Shown: piece by piece, positions 5,436-13,741 of the stretch | How positions within the stretch are numbered: position 1 is the stretch's first letter | How the letters are laid out: each line of letters starts with the position of its first letter | NCBI GenBank assembly: GCA_050179135.1 | Contig: JBFXFK010000135.1 | Location: forward strand, 1-13,775 | DNA length: 13,775 nt | Source: UBA4064 sp050179135 | Lineage (GTDB): Bacteria; Desulfobacterota; Desulfobacteria; Desulfobacterales; Desulfatirhabdiaceae | Direction: 5' to 3' | Notes under the pieces: model-generated | The model's database searches: none | What the model was told of the DNA's origin: nothing | The model's input: the letters and a program-made list of their open reading frames with translations, nothing else | Made by a program: the position numbers and the translations under genes

Positions 5436-7121
5436 ATGATCATTGGACTTGATGTTGGCGGCACCTATACCGATGTTGTTCTTCTCAGCAATGAAGGGAT
5501 TGAACGGGCGATCAAGGTTCCGACCGATCCGGACGATCTGTTCCACACCGTTCTTTCCGGTCTGGATCAGATCGTCGATCAGGTTGAGCTGATGCAAATT
5601 CATCGGGTGGTTCTCAGTACAACGCTGACCACCAATGCCATTGCGCAGGAGAAGATGCCCCGTGTCGGAATGATTGTTTCTGCAGGACCCGGGATCGATG
5701 CCAAATATTTTCGAACCAATTCAGACTACTTTGCCGTAGCCGGTGCAACAGATCATCGCGGCAGGGAAATTGAACCTGTCAATCCGTTAGAGATCAGCGA
5801 AATATCGCAACGCCTCAAGTCAGATGGCATTCGTTATGTGGGTGTGGTCGCCAAATTTTCGACCCGCAATCCTCAGCATGAATTACAAATGCTTGACTTG
5901 ATTCAACCCCATTTCGACAAGGTATTTTTGGGGCACCGTGTTTCCGGCAATCTGAATTTCCCCCGCAGAATCGCCACAACCTATCTGAACACAGCGGTCT
6001 ATCCCATTCATAAACAATTTTTCCAGGCTGTTCAGGATTCATTGGCAAATAAAGGCGTGTGTATTCCGATTCATATCATGAAACCGGATGGCGGAACCAT
6101 GGTGTTTTCGGCTTCTGTCGATCACCCGGCCCAGACCATCCTGTCCGGACCCGCTGCCAGCGTCATGGGGTCCCTTGCATTTGCTTTTGACGATGAAGAT
6201 ACGCTGGTGATGGACATTGGCGGAACCACCACAGACATTGCTGTTCTGGTCAACCGTGCCCCGCTTTTAAACCCGGCCGGGATTTCAATGGGCAGTTACA
6301 AAACCCTGATTCGGGCCATTGAAACCCATTCAATTCCAGTCGGGGGAGACAGCGCCGTCAGAGTTGTCGATGGTCAGATTCGAATTGGTCCGGACAGAAT
6401 TGGTCCTGCGATGGCGTTTGGCGGGCCAGTCCCAACGCCAACAGATGCCATGCGCATACTGGGGTGCATGAAAAGCGGATGTCGTGAACGATCCATATCC
6501 GGTTTTCAGGAGATTGCCTGCCAGTTGACGTGTTCCCTGGAGGAGGCTGCTTTTCAGGTCTTTGACCGGACATGCCGGATGATCATGACTGAGGCGGGCA
6601 GCCTGGTTGATCGAATCAACCAGAAACCCGTTTACACCATCCATGAACTCCTGGAAGGGTATCGGGTACATCCCAAAAAAGCCCTGATTCTGGGTGGGCC
6701 TGCGCCCTGTATGGCCGGGCATCTGGAGAAAATTTCCGGTATCCAGGTAGGTGTGACACCCCGATGGGATGTGGCCAATGCCATTGGTGCGGCATTGGCC
6801 CGTGTGACAAGCGAGGTGATTTTGTTTGCAGACACCCAGCAGGGAATGGCCACCGCACCGGAAGAATCTTTTTTTCAGAATGTGGATCGCAATTTTGACA
6901 GGGATCAGGCTGTTTCCATGGCGTTTGAACTGCTTCGAGAGAAAGCCTTCCGCCTGGGAGCTGAAGAAAAAGAGTTGGAAATGGAAGTCATTGAAGACCA
7001 GCAGTTCAATATGGTCAGAGGCTTTTATACCACGGGTCGAAATATTCGAATTCGGGTTCAGATCAAGCCTGGTCTGATTGGCGAATATGATACGATCGCC
7101 GGCATTCTCTCAAGGGAGTAA
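5436..7121 (+). CDS. Hydantoinase/oxoprolinase family ATPase (HyuA-like)
   Basis: The family hydrolyses or carboxylates cyclic amides and related substrates using ATP (5-oxoprolinase, N-methylhydantoinase, acetone carboxylase beta subunit). Substrate cannot be read from sequence. The ASKHA-type phosphate loops are clear: DVGGTYTDVVL at residues 5-15 and DIGGTTTDIAVL from 260. Between them are STTLTTNAIAQ and the KPDGGTM and LSGPAASVMG motifs. FGGPVPTPTDAMRILG follows, matching the family's GGP-x-TDA motif. At 561 aa it is shorter than classic HyuA proteins (about 650-700 aa) and fits the compact subfamily. No HyuB-like partner is adjacent. agga at 5425-5428 supports the ATG at 5436. Only 3 bases separate it from the deacetylase-like gene, so the two are probably co-translated. 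Confidence 0.88.
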   Translation: MIIGLDVGGTYTDVVLLSNEGIERAIKVPTDPDDLFHTVLSGLDQIVDQVELMQIHRVVLSTTLTTNAIAQEKMPRVGMIVSAGPGIDAKYFRTNSDYFAVAGATDHRGREIEPVNPLEISEISQRLKSDGIRYVGVVAKFSTRNPQHELQMLDLIQPHFDKVFLGHRVSGNLNFPRRIATTYLNTAVYPIHKQFFQAVQDSLANKGVCIPIHIMKPDGGTMVFSASVDHPAQTILSGPAASVMGSLAFAFDDEDTLVMDIGGTTTDIAVLVNRAPLLNPAGISMGSYKTLIRAIETHSIPVGGDSAVRVVDGQIRIGPDRIGPAMAFGGPVPTPTDAMRILGCMKSGCRERSISGFQEIACQLTCSLEEAAFQVFDRTCRMIMTEAGSLVDRINQKPVYTIHELLEGYRVHPKKALILGGPAPCMAGHLEKISGIQVGVTPRWDVANAIGAALARVTSEVILFADTQQGMATAPEESFFQNVDRNFDRDQAVSMAFELLREKAFRLGAEEKELEMEVIEDQQFNMVRGFYTTGRNIRIRVQIKPGLIGEYDTIAGILSRE

Positions 7122-7124
7122 CAC

Positions 7125-8435
7125 ATGCTGACCGCAGGCAGAACCACCGGCCTTGTTTTTTTCCCGGCATTTGACTGGGCAATCAGTTCCACCCATCCGG
7201 AACGGGAGGAAAGACTTCTTTATACCCAGGATCAGGTATTTGAGGAAGGCTTGCTGGACATTGATGGTATTACGGAACTCAAGCCGGATCTGGTAACGGT
7301 CAGGGATATCCAGCGGGTTCATTTTTGTGTTCCAGATGTGTGGAGCGTCGCAACGGAATCCCATTTTATCAGTGCCGGCGGCGCCAAGACCATTGGGATG
7401 GCCGTGATGGACAAGCGCGTGGAATGTGGATTTGCACTGGTCAGACCGCCAGGGCATCATGCCATGCGGGTGGTTCATGGCGCAAGGGGGTTCTGCAACA
7501 TCAATATCGAAGCCATCATGATAGAATATATCCGTCAGGCGTATGGTGTCAGAAAAGTGGCCATTGTGGATACGGACTGTCATCATGGTGACGGAACCCA
7601 GGACATATATTGGCATGACCCCAACACCCTGTTCATCTCCATTCATCAGGACGGACGGACGTTATATCCCGGGTCCGGATTCCCCCATGAATTGGGGGGA
7701 CCAACTGCCATTGGATATACGCTGAATTATCCATTGCCACCCAACACATCCGAAGAGGGATTTCTGTATGCCATCGAACAGGTTGTATTGCCCATTCTGA
7801 AGGAATTTCAACCTGAACTCATCATCAATTCCGCAGGTCAGGACAATCATTTCTCTGACCCGATCACCAACATGAATTTTTCTGCCCAGGGATATGCCCG
7901 GCTGACATCTCTGTTAAAGCCGGATATTGCGGTTCTTGAAGGCGGTTACTCCATTGAAGGTGCGCTGCCCTATCTGAATGTGGGCATCATTCTGGCGCTG
8001 GCCGGTCTGGATTACAGCAATGTAAAGGAACCCAATTATCAGCCCGAAGCCATACGTCAGAAACCGGAAATCACAACCTTTATAAAAAAAACAGGTGATC
8101 AGGTACTGACCAACTGGCGCAATCGTGTACAACTGGCTGAAATGGCGCAGAAAAAGAAAGGGATTGATGAGCGTCGGCGGACCCTGTACTATGATACAGA
8201 CAATATTGTTGAAAACCAGCATGAAACGATTCGGGTTTGTCCGAATTGTTCAGGTGTTCTGAAAATTGACTCGGAATCGGATCACACCTGTCGGATATTG
8301 GCGGTCCACATACCGGTTGGGGCCTGTGAGGAATGCCGGAATCAGGGTTACGCATGGTTTGATTCCATTAAAAAATCGGATGAAGCCAAAGCATTTCTTC
8401 AGGACAGACCCAAAGATCAATATTTTGAAAAATAA
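7125..8435 (+). CDS. Histone deacetylase-fold amidohydrolase with C-terminal zinc ribbon
   Basis: A zinc-dependent deacetylase of the HDAC/acetylpolyamine amidohydrolase/AcuC superfamily, 436 aa. The catalytic set is complete: the His pair in RPPGHHA (H111, H112), zinc ligands D151 and H153 in DTDCHHGDGTQD, third ligand D240 in SAGQDNHFSDP (normally SAGFDAH), and the transition-state Tyr in LEGGY (Y275). Bacterial members deacetylate polyamines, other N-acetyl amines or acetyl-lysine; which applies here is unknown. After residue ~310 there is a charged linker, then a tail with C372/C375 and C401/C404 (C-x2-C, 25 residues, C-x2-C) plus C389, resembling a zinc ribbon. That tail is not part of the ordinary catalytic domain. 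The start ATG lies 3 bases after the previous stop, indicating operon membership. Confidence 0.9.
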   Translation: MLTAGRTTGLVFFPAFDWAISSTHPEREERLLYTQDQVFEEGLLDIDGITELKPDLVTVRDIQRVHFCVPDVWSVATESHFISAGGAKTIGMAVMDKRVECGFALVRPPGHHAMRVVHGARGFCNINIEAIMIEYIRQAYGVRKVAIVDTDCHHGDGTQDIYWHDPNTLFISIHQDGRTLYPGSGFPHELGGPTAIGYTLNYPLPPNTSEEGFLYAIEQVVLPILKEFQPELIINSAGQDNHFSDPITNMNFSAQGYARLTSLLKPDIAVLEGGYSIEGALPYLNVGIILALAGLDYSNVKEPNYQPEAIRQKPEITTFIKKTGDQVLTNWRNRVQLAEMAQKKKGIDERRRTLYYDTDNIVENQHETIRVCPNCSGVLKIDSESDHTCRILAVHIPVGACEECRNQGYAWFDSIKKSDEAKAFLQDRPKDQYFEK

Positions 8436-8444
8436 TCCGGACAG

Positions 8445-9221
8445 ATGATCATGAAACTGGCTCAGTTGGATTATCCCATCATTGTAGCCCATCGGGGGTT
8501 CAGATCCCGTTATCCGGAAAATACGCTGTCGGCTTTTTCTGCAGCGGTGGATCATGGTATTTCCATGATTGAACTGGACGTCGCCCTGACACGCGACCGA
8601 CAGGTGATTGTCATTCATGATGATACCCTGGACCGCACCACCACGGGGCAGGGTCCGGTGAATCACATGACGCTTTCAGATATTTGTCAACTGGATGCCG
8701 GCTCCTGGTTTGGTTCACAATTTTCGACAGAAAAAATTCCGACACTCAAACAGGTTTTTCAAAAATTGGGTGGCCGTTGTGTTATCAATGTGGAAATCAA
8801 ATCCGTTGCCGTGGAATATGATGATCCGGCCGATGCTGTTGAAAAACAGATACTCCGGATGATCCATGAGTATCAGTTGCAGGAAATGACACTGATTTCC
8901 AGTTTCAATCCATATGTTCTGTCCAGACTGAACCAAATCGATGGAACCGTACCGGTTGCCCTGCTTTCCGATCATGAACTGAATGATGATACCTTATATA
9001 TGTTGGGCGATCTGAAAGCGTTTTCCTGGAACCCGGATTATCGCAGACTGAACCGTGATCAGACAAAACAGGTTCAAAAAATGGGAATCAAAGTGCTTCC
9101 GTATACGGTAAATGGAAGCGGAGCGATTCAGCAGGTCCTGGATATGGGGGCAGACGGGGTGATTACAGATGATCCTGTAGAAGCGGTTGAATGTGTCAAA
9201 AAGCGTATTTTCAAAGGATGA
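8445..9221 (+). CDS. Glycerophosphodiester phosphodiesterase
   Basis: A 258-aa GDPD-family enzyme that hydrolyses glycerophosphodiesters, or related phosphodiesters, to glycerol 3-phosphate and an alcohol. The TIM-barrel signature is complete: AHRGF with catalytic H16, YPENT, metal ligands E43 and D45 in MIELDVALTRD, second catalytic H58 in VIHDDTLDRTT, and VEIKS near residue 117. The end NGSGAIQQVLDMGADGVITD, then DDP, is typical. There is no signal peptide, so it acts in the cytoplasm. ATG codons at 8445 and 8451 are both possible; the first is 9 bases after the preceding stop and neither has a strong ribosome binding site, which suggests translational coupling. Confidence 0.92.
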   Translation: MIMKLAQLDYPIIVAHRGFRSRYPENTLSAFSAAVDHGISMIELDVALTRDRQVIVIHDDTLDRTTTGQGPVNHMTLSDICQLDAGSWFGSQFSTEKIPTLKQVFQKLGGRCVINVEIKSVAVEYDDPADAVEKQILRMIHEYQLQEMTLISSFNPYVLSRLNQIDGTVPVALLSDHELNDDTLYMLGDLKAFSWNPDYRRLNRDQTKQVQKMGIKVLPYTVNGSGAIQQVLDMGADGVITDDPVEAVECVKKRIFKG

Positions 9222-9248
9222 ATTTGTCGATCCGGATCGGAACCAGTC

Positions 9249-9413
9249 GTGAACAAATTGTATATCATCATTTTAAGAGCTGTTGTGGGTGCGGGCATCG
9301 CTGTGTTGATGATGCGGATGTTCTATCCACAGGCGCCATTGGCTTACACCGGCCTTCTGTGGATTTTTCTGGTCGGTATGGCCTATTTGATGGAATATTT
9401 TCATAAAAGATAA
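9249..9413 (+). CDS. Small membrane protein, 54 aa
   Basis: A GTG-initiated 54-codon frame fills the gap between the phosphodiesterase and SelB. It encodes two hydrophobic helices, about residues 4-22 (LYIIILRAVVGAGIAVLMM) and 32-48 (AYTGLLWIFLVGMAYLM). They are separated by a short loop RMFYPQAP, and the tail is basic (FHKR). It is co-directional, 27 bases after one stop and 11 before the next start. The ribosome binding site is weak. No family is recognised. The membrane-like composition and exact fit in the gap argue for a real gene. Confidence 0.65.
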   Translation: MNKLYIIILRAVVGAGIAVLMMRMFYPQAPLAYTGLLWIFLVGMAYLMEYFHKR

Positions 9414-9424
9414 TTAAAGGGAGA

Positions 9425-11347
9425 TTGAATCGAGCATTGAAACAGATCGTATTAGGGACCGCCGGTCATATCGATCATGGAAAAACCAGTCTGATCAAGG
9501 CAATGACAGGCATCAATACGGATCGACTCAAGGAAGAGCAGGCCAGGGGAATTACCATTGAACTGGGTTTTGCCTCACTGGTTCTTTCCGGGGGGCAGCT
9601 TGTGGGTATTGTGGATGTCCCGGGTCATGAAAAATTTGTTAAAACCATGGTGGCCGGTGCATCCGGAATCGATGTCGTTCTGATGATCATTGCAGCGGAT
9701 GAAGGCATCATGCCGCAGACGCGCGAGCATCTTGAAATTTGCAGCCTGCTGGGTGTTCAGTATGGCATCATTGTGCTGACCAAGATCGATCTGGTTGAAG
9801 AAGACTGGCGAGAGCTGGTTCAGGAAGACATTCGGGATTTTGTTAAAAATACATTTCTGGAAAATGCGATCATTGCACCGGTATCGTCTGCAACCGGACA
9901 GGGCATTCCCGAGCTGATTCAGATTCTGGATTCGGTCTGTCGCGAGATTCCCGACCGATCGCCCAGCAGCATTTTCCGCCTTCCGGTCGATCGGGTTTTT
10001 TCCATGAAAGGGTTTGGAACGGTCATTACCGGAACCCTCATTTCCGGGCAGGTCCGGGTGGGAGACATGGTGATGCTTTATCCATCCCGGATCAGCTCAA
10101 AAGTCCGCGGTCTTCAGGTGCATAACAGCAGCGTTGAACAGGCACTGTCCGGAATGCGGACAGCAGTCAATTTTCAGGGCCTGGATAAAACAATGGTGAA
10201 CCGGGGGGATATTCTGTCCAGCCCCAATGCCATGTTTCCGAGCTATATGGTTGATGTGTCATTCTCTTTTTTGAAGAGCAATAAAAAAACATTGAAAAAT
10301 CGAACACGAATCCGGTTTCATACTGGAACCAGCGAAATTCTGGGAAACCTGATCCTGCTGGACCGGGAGGAGATTCAGCCCGGAGAAACCATCATGGCTC
10401 AGGTCCGACTCGATACGCCGGTTGCAGTTATCAAGGATGACCGGTATGTGATCCGCAGCTATTCTCCGGTTCGTACCATTGGCGGCGGTGCTGTTCTGAA
10501 TCCTGTTCCGCCAAAACACAAGCGATTCAAATCCGAAATCATCGATGGTCTGCTTCATTTTTCAGATTTGACATCCGAAGAAATGGTTGCGCACCGGGTG
10601 AAGGAATATGGTCACAGAGGGGTCAGCTTTGCCCAGCTCAGAATCATGACCAATATTCCGGATAAAAAACTGGATGGTTGCATTCAAAGCCTGCTGTCCA
10701 GAAAACAACTGTTAATCGCAGACCGGGAGAACCGGATTTATATTCATATCGATCATTTCGAAAAACTGATGGGTGACATGACCGGTTTTATCGGTCAGTA
10801 TCATCAAATCAATCCTTTGAAACCCGGGATGTCCAAGGAAGAGCTCAAATCGAAACTCCCGGGCGAAATCAGCGCCAGGCTGTTTCAGCTTCTGATGAGC
10901 GAACTTGCCAGAACCAATAAAATACTTCAGGACGAGAATATTGTCAGTTTGTCCACGCATGTGATATCATTGGGGGCAGATCAAAGTGGAATACGATCAA
11001 AAATTCTGGATGTCTATCTGAAAGCCGGATTGACGCCGCCATATTTCAAGGAGTTTTGCAGAAATGAAAGCCTGGATGCCGGCAAGGCCAAAGATGTCCT
11101 GCTCCTGTTGATCGATGAAGGATTCATTGTCAAAATAAAGGATGATCTGTTTTTTCACAGCCAGCCGATGGCCCAAATTCGAAAAGAACTGGTCAATTTT
11201 TTGACCATGCATGGTGAAATTACGACACCACAATTCAAGGAGTTGACCGGAATCAGCCGAAAATATCTGATTCCGCTGATAGAATATTTTGATTCAAAAA
11301 ATGTGACCATTCGAATTGGCGATATTCGCAAATTGCGGAATGGATGA
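9425..11347 (+). CDS. selB: Selenocysteine-specific translation elongation factor SelB
   Basis: SelB delivers Sec-tRNA to the ribosome at UGA codons followed by a SECIS hairpin. The GTPase motifs are complete: GHIDHGKT (14-21), GITIELGFA with the SelB-type ELGFA, DVPGHEKF (64-71), TKID (119-122) and SSATGQG. EF-Tu-like beta-barrel domains follow (for example FSMKGFGTVITGTLISGQV). The C-terminal part contains winged-helix repeats that bind SECIS RNA, ending with YFDSKNVTIRIGDIRK. At 640 aa it has normal length. The start is uncertain: TTG at 9425 lies just after aaaggga, while TTG at 9437 would match the usual MKQIVLGTAGHIDHGKT start but is far from a ribosome binding site. selA, selD and selC are not in the window, nor did I find an interrupted selenoprotein gene. 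Confidence 0.96.
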   Translation: MNRALKQIVLGTAGHIDHGKTSLIKAMTGINTDRLKEEQARGITIELGFASLVLSGGQLVGIVDVPGHEKFVKTMVAGASGIDVVLMIIAADEGIMPQTREHLEICSLLGVQYGIIVLTKIDLVEEDWRELVQEDIRDFVKNTFLENAIIAPVSSATGQGIPELIQILDSVCREIPDRSPSSIFRLPVDRVFSMKGFGTVITGTLISGQVRVGDMVMLYPSRISSKVRGLQVHNSSVEQALSGMRTAVNFQGLDKTMVNRGDILSSPNAMFPSYMVDVSFSFLKSNKKTLKNRTRIRFHTGTSEILGNLILLDREEIQPGETIMAQVRLDTPVAVIKDDRYVIRSYSPVRTIGGGAVLNPVPPKHKRFKSEIIDGLLHFSDLTSEEMVAHRVKEYGHRGVSFAQLRIMTNIPDKKLDGCIQSLLSRKQLLIADRENRIYIHIDHFEKLMGDMTGFIGQYHQINPLKPGMSKEELKSKLPGEISARLFQLLMSELARTNKILQDENIVSLSTHVISLGADQSGIRSKILDVYLKAGLTPPYFKEFCRNESLDAGKAKDVLLLLIDEGFIVKIKDDLFFHSQPMAQIRKELVNFLTMHGEITTPQFKELTGISRKYLIPLIEYFDSKNVTIRIGDIRKLRNG

Positions 11348-11360
11348 GAAGGGAGACCAT

Positions 11361-12524
11361 ATGGACAAATTAAAGACGTTTATGACGCAGCGGATTCTTG
11401 CCGGCCTGCTTCTGGCAATTGCCATTCTGTGGCTTTTCAGCACGATCATGGGCATACTCAATAAACCCGCTTCGGATTCACTGATGGGACATACATCGGA
11501 TCTGGCGGCGCCGTTGGCTTCGTCAGCACCGGCCCATTCTACCGTTAAGGACACCTCGCATTCAAAGACGGATAGCCACACGGTCAATTCGGCGGCAGCG
11601 GGTGTCGGGGAAAAACATCCGCCGGTGGAAAACGGGCATTCCGGCGCAGAGACCCTGGTTCAGGAAAAACAGGCCGTTCCTGTTTCAGCGCCGCATGGTA
11701 CATCCGGTCTGAAGGCATCAGATTCGGCGCATACGGCTTCAGTGCCGGATGCACCGGTTTCCCATGAAAAAATGATATCCGGGGTCGCGTTTGTGCAGGC
11801 GGCCCAGAAGCCATTGCGGTACGAGCTGGAAGACCGGTTCTGGGGATGGCGGCCCAATGATATCATCAATATAACCGATAATGTGAACAACTATCAGTTG
11901 GGTGTTCTGGAGGTTACCCGCAGAACGGCCGTGATATTGGCAGAACGCATGTCCCGCACTGGCAGTGTCGAATCTTTTGACAAGAATTTAGAGCATGCCA
12001 TGGACTGGTTTATGACCAAACCCGATCGCTACTGGTTTCCATCCCCGGAAAACCGTTATATCGATGCTCTGGATGACTGGAGCATTTATGTGGAAAAACT
12101 CAAACGAGGTGAGGCGTCATTTTACACCCGGCCGGACAATTTGATCCCGCTGCTTGCGGCGTATGCCAACCTGCTGGGAAGCTGTGATGAAAATTTGGTA
12201 AAAACCAAGGAAGGTTCCGGTGATCCGGTCAGTTTGTTCCAGGTAGATGATTATTTCTATTATGCCAAAGGTGTTGCCAGCGCATTACATATCATTTTGG
12301 AGGCGGTTCATGCGGATTTCCATCAGATACTGGAAACCCGGCACGGTACGGAGCTGTTGCATCACGCCATCCTGTCCTGTCAGCGCGCATCGGAAATTGA
12401 ACCCTGGCTGATCACCGATGCCGATCTTAGCGGCATACTGGCCAACCATCGGGCCAATATGGCTGCACCAGTCAGTCATGCCCGTTTTTATCTGGACGTA
12501 CTTATCGCAACGCTGTCAACCTGA
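11361..12524 (+). CDS. DUF2333 family membrane-anchored protein
   Basis: A 387-aa protein with one N-terminal transmembrane helix (about residues 12-33, ILAGLLLAIAILWLFSTIMG). A low-complexity stretch rich in Ala, Ser, His and Thr follows, about residues 38-140, probably periplasmic and disordered. The conserved domain includes LEDRFWGWRPNDIINITDN, KPDRYWFPSPENRY and LIPLLAAYANLLGSCD. These match DUF2333, whose function is not established. The ATG at 11361 is chosen over an in-frame start at 11316 inside selB, because gggag at 11351-11355 lies 5 bases upstream and the helix then sits at the N-terminus. It begins 13 bases after the selB stop. Confidence 0.85.
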   Translation: MDKLKTFMTQRILAGLLLAIAILWLFSTIMGILNKPASDSLMGHTSDLAAPLASSAPAHSTVKDTSHSKTDSHTVNSAAAGVGEKHPPVENGHSGAETLVQEKQAVPVSAPHGTSGLKASDSAHTASVPDAPVSHEKMISGVAFVQAAQKPLRYELEDRFWGWRPNDIINITDNVNNYQLGVLEVTRRTAVILAERMSRTGSVESFDKNLEHAMDWFMTKPDRYWFPSPENRYIDALDDWSIYVEKLKRGEASFYTRPDNLIPLLAAYANLLGSCDENLVKTKEGSGDPVSLFQVDDYFYYAKGVASALHIILEAVHADFHQILETRHGTELLHHAILSCQRASEIEPWLITDADLSGILANHRANMAAPVSHARFYLDVLIATLST

Positions 12525-12570
12525 TATGGCCCTCCAGTTATGCGGTATCATGTGAAAGGAGGATGCCCGA

Positions 12571-13461
12571 TTGAAAATAAACAGTAAATCAAATAAAATT
12601 GGACGTAACGATCCCTGTCCGTGCGGAAGTGGACTTAAATATAAAAAATGTTGTGAAAAGAATCAGAGCGATAACACGACCAGTCTTCGGGATGAGTATA
12701 AACGAAAATATCAAATTCGTTTCAAAACCCCGAATGACATTGATGGAATTCGAAAAGCGGGAATAATTGCCCTTGGGGCATTGGATCTGGTCGAGTCGAG
12801 AATTCGGCCAGGAATGGTAACCGAAGAAATCAATACACTGGTTCATGACTATACGATTCAACATCACGCAAAACCCGCACCACTCAAGTATCGGGGGTTT
12901 CCCAAAAGTGTTTGTGTGTCGGTCAATGATGTCATCTGCCATGGCATACCGGGCAATCAGGTGCTGGCAGACGGTGATATCGTCAATGTCGATGTCACGC
13001 CGGTTCTGAATGGATATTTTGCAGATGCCAACAAGACTTTTTTTGTTGGTAAACCCGGGAAAAAGGCCCAAAAAATCGTTCGGGTTGCCAGGGAGTGTCT
13101 GATTGCCGGAATGAAGATGGTGAAACCGGGCAATACCACCGGGGATATCGGATGGGCGATTCAGCAGTGTGCGGAAACCCAGGGATGTTCGGTTGTTCAG
13201 GAATTTGTGGGGCACGGTGTCGGACTGGCGTTTCATGAACCCCCGCAGATTCTGCATTACGGCAACCGGGGCGACGGGTTTGTTCTGCTCCCGGGAATGG
13301 TGTTTACGATCGAACCCATGATCAATCTGGGCAAACGGCATCTGCGGATACTGTCGGACAAATGGACCGCAGTCACAGATGATGGTGAGTTGTCGGCCCA
13401 GTTTGAGCAAACGATATGCGTTACGGATGATGGGTATGAAAGTTTGACTCCCTTTGATTGA
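12571..13461 (+). CDS. map: Type I methionine aminopeptidase with N-terminal SEC-C motif
   Basis: Removes the initiator methionine from nascent proteins; 296 aa. The N-terminus carries a SEC-C zinc-binding motif (CPCGSGLKYKKCC: C16, C18, C27, C28) of the kind found in SecA and some MetAP proteins, where it may help ribosome docking. The dinuclear metal centre is complete: D141, D152, H215, E248 and E279. H124 (CHGIP) is the conserved active-site His. Translation starts at TTG 12571, supported by a strong aaaggagg (12555-12562) 8 bases upstream. It follows the DUF2333 gene by 46 bases and is the last gene before the rRNA operon. Only a weak stem follows the stop. Confidence 0.95.
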   Translation: MKINSKSNKIGRNDPCPCGSGLKYKKCCEKNQSDNTTSLRDEYKRKYQIRFKTPNDIDGIRKAGIIALGALDLVESRIRPGMVTEEINTLVHDYTIQHHAKPAPLKYRGFPKSVCVSVNDVICHGIPGNQVLADGDIVNVDVTPVLNGYFADANKTFFVGKPGKKAQKIVRVARECLIAGMKMVKPGNTTGDIGWAIQQCAETQGCSVVQEFVGHGVGLAFHEPPQILHYGNRGDGFVLLPGMVFTIEPMINLGKRHLRILSDKWTAVTDDGELSAQFEQTICVTDDGYESLTPFD

Positions 13462-13500
13462 TACCGCTTTCCTAAAAGCAATATAATGGCAACTTTTTGC

Positions 13501-13529
13501 TTGACCTTTCAAAATGCCTATTGTAAAAA
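13501..13529 (+). promoter_or_regulatory. Possible upstream rRNA promoter
   Basis: TTGACC (13501-13506), a 17-base spacer and TAAAAA (13524-13529) lie about 90 bases before the stronger promoter. Tandem promoters are usual for rRNA operons. The -10 is poor, so this is tentative. The overlapping tgcct / aggca stem might instead be the end of the aminopeptidase transcript. Confidence 0.3.
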
Positions 13530-13591
13530 GGCAAGTCTTTTGAACGGAAAAGCAGTTGGCTTTGCTGCAACAAAAAAGAAATAAATAAGGC

Positions 13592-13620
13592 TTGACAATA
13601 AAAAGACAGACGAGTATAAA
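13592..13620 (+). promoter_or_regulatory. rRNA operon promoter
   Basis: A perfect TTGACA (13592-13597), a 17-base spacer and TATAAA (13615-13620) are preceded by an A-rich stretch (13570-13590) like an UP element. Transcription would start near 13627, leaving a leader of about 115 bases before 16S. Confidence 0.85.
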
Positions 13621-13653
13621 GATAAAGTTTGCTTGAGTTTGTGGGAAGAAAAT

Positions 13654-13666
13654 TGATCTTTGAAAA
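13654..13666 (+). promoter_or_regulatory. boxA-like antitermination element in the rRNA leader
   Basis: tgatctttgaaaa resembles the boxA core (TGCTCTTTAACA) that recruits NusB and S10 in rRNA leaders. It lies between the promoter and 16S, as expected. Confidence 0.6.
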
Positions 13667-13741
13667 CTGAACAGTGACAGCTTGTGAGTGGGAACTTGTA
13701 AGAGAACGCCTGTAGAGATGCAGGGGTTTAGATAGAAGGAT

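Noticed and set aside
7110..7646. 178-codon open frame on the minus strand
   Set aside because: Antisense to the deacetylase-fold gene, with no recognisable motif or ribosome binding site.
9191..9406. 71-codon plus-strand frame between the phosphodiesterase and selB
   Set aside because: It overlaps the end of the phosphodiesterase gene, and its translation looks like random sequence. The GTG frame at 9249-9413 gives a coherent membrane protein instead.
12589..13512. 307-codon open frame on the minus strand
   Set aside because: It lies antisense to the aminopeptidase gene, which has a strong ribosome binding site and full catalytic motifs. The antisense translation shows no family pattern.
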